NCBI GenBank assembly: GCA_009840635.1
Contig: VXNL01000066.1
Coordinates: 1-32,930 of the forward strand
Length of the DNA stretch: 32,930 nucleotides
Source of the DNA: Acidobacteriota bacterium
Lineage (GTDB): Bacteria > Acidobacteriota > Vicinamibacteria > Marinacidobacterales > Marinacidobacteraceae
Reading direction: 5' to 3'
The first letter of the stretch is position 1; each line of letters starts with the position of its first letter. Shown here piece after piece: positions 1 through 5,427 of this stretch. Position numbers and translations under genes: made by a program. The notes beneath the pieces were generated by a model. That model had not been told where the DNA came from and did no database searches. It saw nothing but the letters and a program-made list of their open reading frames with translations.

Positions 1-50
1 CGGTGCTCCGCACCGCGCACGGCGTAACGCCACCCGGAAAGGACGGCTCC
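1..50. repeat. Dispersed GC-rich hairpin repeat, partial copy at contig start
   Basis: The contig opens inside a repeat unit whose first 21 bases are identical to positions 32711-32731 at the other end. Similarity continues through a shared CACCCGG(G)AAAGG block. Bases 1-15 form a stem-loop with arms CGGTGC/GCACCG around TCC. The unit is the tail half of the repeat seen at 32688-32760. Its presence at both ends suggests the assembler stopped at a multi-copy intergenic repeat. Which strand it belongs to cannot be told. Confidence 0.75.
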
Positions 51-55
51 CACCT

Positions 56-95
56 CGGCGTAGAGCCAGACCGGCACGGACGGCGCTCTACGCCG
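56..95. repeat. Long-stem inverted repeat in leader of the first operon
   Basis: Positions 56-65 (CGGCGTAGAG) and 86-95 (CTCTACGCCG) are perfect reverse complements with a 20-base loop. This gives a 10-bp stem next to the contig-end repeat and about 120 bases upstream of the first gene. It may be part of the same repeat family or a terminator of an upstream gene that is off the contig. No U-tract follows. The rest of 96-200 shows nothing recognisable. Confidence 0.6.
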
Positions 96-211
96 CGCAC
101 GTCGCAACCACACCCAACCGCGCCGCTTGTACGGCTTGGCCCGCCGGCCTGCAAGCCGATTCTGTCCCCCTCACTGATCGGACGCGATAGCCTCTCACCC
201 GGGAGGCGCCC

Positions 212-1075
212 ATGAGACGCATCGCACTTCTCGCCCTGGCGGCGTTGCTCGCGCCGGCAACCGCACTCGCTACCTGGTCGGTGATCGCGGTGGACCGCAA
301 CTCCGGCCAGGTGATCGTCGCCTCGGCCACCTGCGTTCGCCAGTCGCGGTTTCCGCCCCGGCCCGCCCGGGACCTGATGGACATCCAGGCCGTCATCGTG
401 CCCGGCGTGGGAGTCGCCGCCTGCCAGGCCGGCGTGGACAACACCCGCGCGAACCAGATGCTCGTCTATGAGGAGATCCGGAAGGGGACCGACCCGGAGC
501 GGATCATCGAGCTCCTTCGCGAGCAGGAGAACCTGAAGGACGAACCGCAGATGGAACGGCGGCAGTTCGGCATCCTGGATCTCCAGGGCCGGAGCGCCGG
601 CTTCAACGGGAGCCGCAACAGCGCGGCGTCGCTCTACGTGGCGGGCCAGGTGGGAGACGACATCTTCGTCCAGGTCCAGGGGAACATCCTCTTCGACGAC
701 GACGTGGCGGAGGACGCCGTTCTGGCCTTCATGAGGGCGAAGGGCACCCTGGCCGACCAGGTGATGGCCGCCATGGAAGGCGCGGACCGCGCCGGCGGCG
801 ACAAGCGCTGCACCTGCGAGGAGGAACCGAAGCCCGCGGCACCCTGCGACGGGAAGACCTCCCACGTCGCCTACATCGCCATCGCGAACCGGGACGACGC
901 TCTGGGCCAGTCTCACAACGACGGCGACTACTACGCGTACCTCGCCGTCAGCGACGAGGACATCCAGCCCCACGAGAACGCGAACCCGGTCATCACCCTC
1001 CGGCTCCGCTACGACGCCTGGAAGGATGCCGGCAGCAAGCGCACCGGGATGCCTCCCTCGCTGATCCCCGAATGA
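212..1075 (+). CDS. DUF1028 family exported protein (Ntn-hydrolase-like fold)
   Basis: This 287-aa protein starts at ATG 212, with Shine-Dalgarno GGGAGG at 201-206 and a 5-base spacer. Residues 1-20 are a signal peptide ending in ALA, which would expose TWSVIAVD as the mature N-terminus. That segment and the following GQVIVASATCV match the DUF1028 (PF06267) hallmark near the N-terminus. DUF1028 proteins are predicted Ntn-hydrolase-type amidohydrolases of unproven substrate, and some are fused to peptidoglycan-binding domains. The usual central ING-type segment is present around FNGSRNSAASLYVAGQVG. A Cys-containing insert (CTCEEEPKPAAPC) near residue 200 could form a disulfide in the periplasm. 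The stop overlaps the next start as ATGA, so the two are translationally coupled. Family assignment is firm; biochemical function is unknown. Confidence 0.88.
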   Translation: MRRIALLALAALLAPATALATWSVIAVDRNSGQVIVASATCVRQSRFPPRPARDLMDIQAVIVPGVGVAACQAGVDNTRANQMLVYEEIRKGTDPERIIELLREQENLKDEPQMERRQFGILDLQGRSAGFNGSRNSAASLYVAGQVGDDIFVQVQGNILFDDDVAEDAVLAFMRAKGTLADQVMAAMEGADRAGGDKRCTCEEEPKPAAPCDGKTSHVAYIAIANRDDALGQSHNDGDYYAYLAVSDEDIQPHENANPVITLRLRYDAWKDAGSKRTGMPPSLIPE

Positions 1076-2532
1076 GACCGCCGCCCCTCGCGGCGCTCGC
1101 CGCCTTCGCCGTCCTCGCCGCCGCGCCGGTGGCGGGAGAGAAACAACTGTCCGAAACCGACGGTTCCCCGAATTGGCCCCGCTTCCGGGGGCCTCTCGCA
1201 AACCCGGTGGGCGCCGACCCGGACCTGCCGGTCTCCTGGTCCAGGACCGAGAACGTCGAGTGGGCGGCCGCGGTCCCCGGGGTGGGCTGGTCGTCGCCGG
1301 TGGTCTGGGGGAACCGGATCTTCCTGACCGCTGCCACCAGCCCGCAGGAAATGAAGGGACCGTCGCTCGGGACCGATTTCAGCAACAACTACATCGCCGA
1401 ACTCCGCGCCCAGGGCCTGCCCCCCGAGGAAGTCAACCGGCGCCTCTTCGCCCGCGACCGCGAACTGCCCGAGGAGATCGTGATCGGCCTGCATGTCTAC
1501 TGTCTCGACCTCGAGACGGGAACCATGCTCTGGGAGCGGGAGATCTACCGCGGCCAGCCGCTCGGGGGCCGGCACCGGAAGAACAGCTACGCCTCCGAAA
1601 CGCCGGTCACCGACGGGACGAACGTCTACGCCTATTTCACGCATCACGGCCTCTTCGCTTTCGACATGGAAGGAAACCCGGCGTGGGACACCCCGCTCGC
1701 GGCACATCCGACCGTCCGTGACTTCGGCACCGGCGCGTCCCCGGCGCTCCACGGAGACCGCCTCTACGTCCTGAACGACAACGAGGAGTCGGGCTTCCTC
1801 GCCGCTTTCGACAAGGGCAGCGGAGAGGAGCTCTGGCGCACCCCGCGCGAGATCAGCGAGCGGCGCAAGACGGGCTGGTCCACTCCCTTCGTCTGGGAGA
1901 ACGAGGTGCGCAGCGAGATCGTGACCCTGGGTCCGGGCATCGTCATCAGCTATGACCTCGACGGGAATCCGCTCTGGCACATGAAACGGATGGCGGGAGG
2001 TCCGATCCAGAGCCCCTTCGCCTGGGATGGGCGTCTTTTCATCTCGGCCGGCGCCTCGGGCGGGCAGCACCGGCCGCTCGCCGCGCTTCGTCCCGGAGGC
2101 TCGGGAGACATCACGCCGCCCGAAGGAACGAACTCGAACGAGCACGTCCTCTGGTACGACCGCCTCGCCGGCGGGACCTACCTGCCGACCCCGGTGATCT
2201 ATGACGGAGCCCTCTACGTGTTGTATTCGCGCGGCATCTTCGCCCGCTATGACGTGGATACGGGCGAACGGGTCTATCGGTCGCGGATCGCGGAGGGCGC
2301 CGCCGCCTTCACCGCCTCGCCCTGGGCCTACGGGGGGTATGTGTTCGCGCTCGGGGAAGAGGGCGACACCTTCGTGATCGAGGCCGGTGACGAATACCGC
2401 CTGGCCGGCGTCAACGATCTGGGAGACTGGACCCTGGCCTCCCCGGCCATCGTGGGAGACCGCCTGCTCATCCGCACCCAGAACCACCTCTATTCCATTC
2501 GCCGGCAGGCGGAAGCCGCGGAGCAGCCCTGA
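1072..2532 (+). CDS. Exported PQQ-like beta-propeller repeat protein
   Basis: This 486-aa protein has an N-terminal signal peptide ending near VAGE. The mature part begins with the motif NWPRFRGP, typical of the planctomycete/acidobacterial group of PQQ-binding-like propellers. Several blades end in the usual D-x-x-T/S-G-x-x-L/V-W pattern, such as CLDLETGTMLWERE and AFDKGSGEELWRT. These repeats are shared with BamB and quinoprotein dehydrogenases. The Ca- and PQQ-binding catalytic residues of true alcohol dehydrogenases are not evident and the chain is short, so a scaffold or ligand-binding role is more likely than dehydrogenase activity. It overlaps the DUF1028 gene by 4 bases, and its stop overlaps the likely CTG start of the M23 gene. 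Confidence 0.88.
   Translation: MRPPPLAALAAFAVLAAAPVAGEKQLSETDGSPNWPRFRGPLANPVGADPDLPVSWSRTENVEWAAAVPGVGWSSPVVWGNRIFLTAATSPQEMKGPSLGTDFSNNYIAELRAQGLPPEEVNRRLFARDRELPEEIVIGLHVYCLDLETGTMLWEREIYRGQPLGGRHRKNSYASETPVTDGTNVYAYFTHHGLFAFDMEGNPAWDTPLAAHPTVRDFGTGASPALHGDRLYVLNDNEESGFLAAFDKGSGEELWRTPREISERRKTGWSTPFVWENEVRSEIVTLGPGIVISYDLDGNPLWHMKRMAGGPIQSPFAWDGRLFISAGASGGQHRPLAALRPGGSGDITPPEGTNSNEHVLWYDRLAGGTYLPTPVIYDGALYVLYSRGIFARYDVDTGERVYRSRIAEGAAAFTASPWAYGGYVFALGEEGDTFVIEAGDEYRLAGVNDLGDWTLASPAIVGDRLLIRTQNHLYSIRRQAEAAEQP
2520..2531 (+). promoter_or_regulatory. Ribosome binding site supporting a CTG start
   Basis: GGAG at 2520-2523 lies 5 bases before CTG 2529-2531, which overlaps the upstream TGA stop as CTGA. 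No ATG, GTG or TTG precedes 2589 in this frame. TTG 2589 would start inside the hydrophobic core of an evident lipoprotein signal. The site therefore decides the start of the M23 gene. Confidence 0.6.
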
Positions 2533-3476
2533 CGGTCGGGGCCAGCCGGTTTCGACGCGGTCTCGGTGCGGCGTTCGTCTGCCTCGGGTTGCTCCCGGGA
2601 TGCCGCGACCCGGCGGCGTCGGAACCCGTTCCCGACCTGCGTGTCCGCTTCGTCCTGCCGGTCGGCGGGGTTCCGGGCCGGGACTGGGTGATCAACAACT
2701 ACGTGGACCGGGATCAGGGGCCGGGCGTCCGCGACTACCGCGGTGGCCGCAAGAGCTACAACCGCCATCAGGGCACCGATTGGGACGTGCCCAACTTCCG
2801 GTGGATGGATCGCGGATTCCCCGTGCTGGCGGCCGCCGACGGCCGGGTCACGGCCGTGCACGACGGCGAGTTCGACCGGAATGTCTCCTGTGGGTTCCTC
2901 GGCATCCTGAAACCGCCGAACCTCGTCGAACTGACCCACGCTGACGGAACGCGTTCGCGCTACGTCCACCTCCGCAGGGGATCCGTCAGGGTCGGGGTCG
3001 GGCAGAGCGTCGCGGCCGGAGAGGCGCTCGGAGAGATCGGAAGTTCCGGCTGTTCCACGGCGCCGCACCTCCATTTCGAAGTGCGCGGTCTCGATGGAGC
3101 GATCCTCGATCCGTTCCAGCCCAACCTGTGGACGGATCCCCCGCCCTACGAGAACGCGCTCACCGTGATGGACCTCGTCGTCCGGAACGGGCCGATCGAG
3201 AGCGAGGACATCCTGAAGGATCCACCGCCGAATGCGCAGCGGATCTCGCCACACCAGACCCTCGGCATCGGTCTCTCGCTTGCCGGAGGATTCCCGGGCG
3301 ACCAGATCGAAGTGCTGCTCGAGGGCGCCGTCGACCCGGGAATCCTCACCGTCATCCCCGGCGAACCGCCACATGCCTACCCGTTCTGGAACCTGCCTCC
3401 TCCCCGGCATCACGGAACGCGACGCATCGTGGTCCGCGCGCGCGGCGAGGTCCTCGCGAGCCACGAACTGCGCTGA
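2529..3476 (+). CDS. M23 family metallopeptidase, lipoprotein
   Basis: From CTG 2529 the product is 315 aa and opens with a lipoprotein signal: basic RFRR at 7-10, a hydrophobic stretch, and lipobox LLPGC with the lipidated Cys at residue 25. The later TTG 2589 would give 295 aa and destroy this signal. The LytM/M23 zinc site is complete: H80 and D84 in HQGTD, H147 in YVHL, and H180/H182 in HLHFE. M23 enzymes are usually endopeptidases that cut peptidoglycan cross-bridges or other glycine-rich peptides at the envelope. The C-terminal third (about 205-315) is an unassigned beta-rich extension. It is coupled to the PQQ-like propeller gene, which suggests an envelope unit. The repair gene that follows starts 4 bases after the stop. 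Confidence 0.85.
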   Translation: MTVGASRFRRGLGAAFVCLGLLPGCRDPAASEPVPDLRVRFVLPVGGVPGRDWVINNYVDRDQGPGVRDYRGGRKSYNRHQGTDWDVPNFRWMDRGFPVLAAADGRVTAVHDGEFDRNVSCGFLGILKPPNLVELTHADGTRSRYVHLRRGSVRVGVGQSVAAGEALGEIGSSGCSTAPHLHFEVRGLDGAILDPFQPNLWTDPPPYENALTVMDLVVRNGPIESEDILKDPPPNAQRISPHQTLGIGLSLAGGFPGDQIEVLLEGAVDPGILTVIPGEPPHAYPFWNLPPPRHHGTRRIVVRARGEVLASHELR

Positions 3477-3480
3477 TCTC

Positions 3481-3945
3481 GTGCGCCTCTGGTCGCTCCA
3501 CCCCCGGGAGTTAGACCGCCTGGGGCTACTGGCGGTCTGGCGCGAAGGACTCCTGGCCGGGAAAGTCCTCGCCGGAGAAACCCGCGGTTACCGGACCCAC
3601 CCGCAGCTTCGGCGATTCCGCGAGCACGCCTCTCCTCGAAACGCCATCGCTGCCTACCTGCACGCCATCGCCGACGAGGCAGAGCGGCGCGGCTACCGCT
3701 TCGACCGCACCCGGATCGGAACTTCGGAACGGGCCGCGGCGCCCATCCCGGTGACGACGGGACAGCTGCGCTTCGAAGCCCGGCATCTGGCCGCCAAGCT
3801 CTCGGAACGCGCCCCGGAGACTCTCGCCGGACGCCCCGCCGCGCCGGTCCCGCTGCCGCATCCGCTCTTCCGGGTCCGGCCGGGCCCGGTCGCCGACTGG
3901 GAACGCGCCGGCTTAGCGCGCGTTCCGCCTCCGCGCACCCCCTGA
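3481..3945 (+). CDS. Pyrimidine dimer DNA glycosylase / endonuclease V family protein
   Basis: I place the start at GTG 3481, four bases after the M23 stop. From there the 154-aa product begins MRLWSLHPRELD, the conserved opening of the Pyr_excise family (PF03013). The reading frame is open further upstream, but that part overlaps the M23 gene and is not protein-like. Other family landmarks are GLLAVWREGLLAGKVL, GYRTHPQLRRF (residues 37-46) and a C-terminal HPLFRVRPGPVADWE. T4 endonuclease V of this family excises cyclobutane pyrimidine dimers through an N-terminal amine nucleophile and a Glu near residue 23; a Glu is present at 22. No strong Shine-Dalgarno is visible, so translation probably depends on coupling. 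DNA repair is the likely role, and the link to its exported neighbours may be only positional. Confidence 0.82.
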   Translation: MRLWSLHPRELDRLGLLAVWREGLLAGKVLAGETRGYRTHPQLRRFREHASPRNAIAAYLHAIADEAERRGYRFDRTRIGTSERAAAPIPVTTGQLRFEARHLAAKLSERAPETLAGRPAAPVPLPHPLFRVRPGPVADWERAGLARVPPPRTP

Positions 3946-4045
3946 TCCCGGGCTGCCAGCCGCGTCCGGGACCGCGCACGTTTGGCGCCGTCCGGGCCGC
4001 CCCCCTACGTTTGCGATTCCCTTGCGGCGCTCCCCACCACAACTC
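3946..4045. other. Non-coding gap between repair gene and IS debris
   Basis: This is about 100 bases with no convincing gene, promoter or hairpin. It ends at the inferred inverted repeat of the IS3-type remnant. Confidence 0.5.
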
Positions 4046-4074
4046 AACTGTCGCCAAACTCCACTCTAATGGCG
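4046..4074 (-). repeat. Candidate right terminal inverted repeat of IS3 remnant
   Basis: It reads inward AACTGTCGCCAAACTCC...ATGGCG. It pairs imperfectly with 4524-4553, sharing ACTG, CCAAA and TGGCG with small gaps. Confidence 0.45.
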
Positions 4075-4111
4075 CGTCACACCGAGCCGTGCCCCGCCGG
4101 CCCGGTCCCGA

Positions 4112-4411
4112 TCAACGAGGCTCTGTCCGGCCCGCCTCCCGCGCGAACCACACCGCCGCCTTCTTGAGGATCTCGATTTCCTCCTCGAGCCGGCGGATCT
4201 TCGCCTTGGCCTCGCGAAGCTCCCGCCGCTCACCCTCGCTCCAGTCTCCGGACGCACCGTCCTCCGATTCGGCCGCCGCGACCCAGTTCCGAATGGCCTG
4301 CGCGCTCGGATCGAACTCGCGCGACAACTCTTCCGGGGTACGCCCGCTTCGCACCAGATCGATCATTTGGCGCCGGAACTCTTCGGAATAGCGCCGAAGC
4401 CTCTTGGTCAT
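4112..4411 (-). CDS. IS3-family transposase OrfA (HTH protein)
   Basis: This 99-aa protein begins MTKRLRRYSEEF and contains the HTH_Tnp_1 fold at about 5-50, with recognition-helix segment SAQAIRNWVA. A leucine-zipper-like coiled coil follows (LREAKAKIRRLEEEIEILKKA, about 67-88). This is the normal OrfA layout: DNA binding to terminal repeats plus dimerisation. An AGGAG lies about 10 bases upstream of ATG 4411. OrfA is normally followed in the -1 frame by OrfB, but no OrfB sequence follows here. OrfA alone is not a transposase and can act as a repressor. Confidence 0.88.
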   Translation of the reverse strand: MTKRLRRYSEEFRRQMIDLVRSGRTPEELSREFDPSAQAIRNWVAAAESEDGASGDWSEGERRELREAKAKIRRLEEEIEILKKAAVWFAREAGRTEPR

Positions 4412-4523
4412 TCTTCCCGGTCTCCTGAATCGGGCAGCTGGGCGCCGGTCTTTTCGAGTTGGCCGCGGTCGTTCCCCGCCCCAACTGACGAGAACGGGGT
4501 CGGACGGGATTTCATCGTCGGCC

Positions 4524-4553
4524 CGCCAATGTTACCCCGATTTGGTGGCCAGT
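4524..4553 (-). repeat. Candidate left terminal inverted repeat of IS3 remnant
   Basis: Read inward on the minus strand it starts ACTGGCCACCAAATCGGGG and ends ATTGGCG. It lies 113 bases upstream of the orfA start, the usual place for the IS left end. Confidence 0.45.
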
Positions 4554-4990
4554 CAATCTTCTTGGGCGCAGAACTCTGCCCGTCCTGCCGGCACCGCGGC
4601 CGGGGGGTCGGGGGCCCCGCGTCAACACGCCTGCGCGCCCGGCGAAAGCGTCGGATCCCATCGGATCGCGCGAGCCGGCGGGCGGGACTGGGGGTTGGGT
4701 TTATGGGTCATTTGTGGACCAAAACCTTGTGTAAACTATTGTGAAATTCGCACACTGCCCTAGTGTCGCTTGGGGTTATTTGGGCAAGGCAGCGCTCCAG
4801 AAATGAAATGGATCCGTTCGGGTCAGAGAGACGGCGTCGGGTCCTCCGCTCGCTCGAGCAGGGACGCGATGTCTGACGCAATCGGCGCCGCGACGTTCGC
4901 AGCCGCGATTCGCCGGGCTTCGGAGGGCGGGCGCGATGCGGCCGGAACACCGGCAGGCGTCATGCTGCCCGTCCCCGCGGGACGGAGCGG
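4554..4990. other. Intergenic IS-flanking region with an AT-rich patch
   Basis: No gene is supportable here. Positions about 4695-4800 are clearly richer in A+T than the rest of the contig and include TTGTGGACCAAAACC and TTGTGTAAACTATTGTG. This could be the promoter end of a lost mobile element or an older insertion scar. No good sigma70 pair with 16-18 base spacing was found. The remainder is GC-rich and featureless. Confidence 0.4.
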
Positions 4991-5401
4991 GTGAAGGCCG
5001 CCATTCCCGGCTCGGAAACGGCGCCGATCCGTAGTGACGAGGGTCCGCTGGGCTCGGTGGATCACGAAGTCGTCTACCGGTTCATCGATCTTCACCGGGG
5101 AGAGCACCGCGTTGCGACCATGGCCCGGGTCCTCGGAGTCTCCCGGAGCGGGTACTACGCCTGGAAGACGCGGCCGCTCAGCTCGCGGGCTCGCGCGGAC
5201 GAGCTACTCAAGAAGGAGATCAGCAGCGTGCACGCCCGCCACCACGGCGCCTACGGCGCTCCGCGCATCCACGGGGACCTGCAACGCCGGGGCTGGAAAG
5301 TGAGCCGCAAGCGCGTGGCCCGGCTGATGCGGGAGTTGGGCATTCACGGCCTCGCGCGGCGGTCGAGCCACGGCGGCCGAAGTCCGGAGAGCACCGGGTA
5401 G
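4991..5401 (+). pseudogene. Truncated IS3-family transposase OrfB fragment
   Basis: Homology to OrfB starts near position 5057 (HEVVYRFIDLHRGEHRV) and continues through VLGVSRSGYYAWKTRP and HHGAYGAPRIHGDLQRRGWKVSRKRVARLMRELGI. This is the HTH_21 N-terminal region of IS3 OrfB. It then stops at GLARRSSHG. The whole rve integrase core with its D-D-E triad is missing, so about 100 of about 270 residues survive. The GTG at 4991 only opens the frame; IS3 OrfB normally has no independent start. The fragment lies on the strand opposite to the neighbouring orfA, so it comes from a second insertion or an inversion. Its broken end abuts the 3' end of the large VWA gene. Confidence 0.82.
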
Positions 5402-5427
5402 GTCCGCCCCCCGGCTACTACAGCGCG

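Larger units (their letters stand above)
4046..4553 (-). mobile_element. Orfa-only IS3-family remnant bounded by imperfect inverted repeats
   Basis: A 508-base segment carries an intact IS3-type orfA on the minus strand and is flanked by two related sequences in inverted orientation. Reading inward, one end (4046-4074) starts ACTGTCGCCAAA and finishes ATGGCG; the other (4553-4524) starts ACTGGCCACCAAA and finishes ATTGGCG. Both begin 0-1 base from the boundary. This resembles IS3-family terminal repeats. Only about 40 bases separate the orfA stop from the inner edge of the right repeat, so orfB with its DDE catalytic domain has been deleted. The element could move only if a transposase acted in trans. 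No target duplication could be assigned with confidence. Confidence 0.55.

Noticed and set aside
4041..4560. Target site duplication flanking the IS3 remnant
   Set aside because: Short similar strings (CTCA, TCAA) occur at the edges, but the exact element ends are uncertain and no duplication is convincing.
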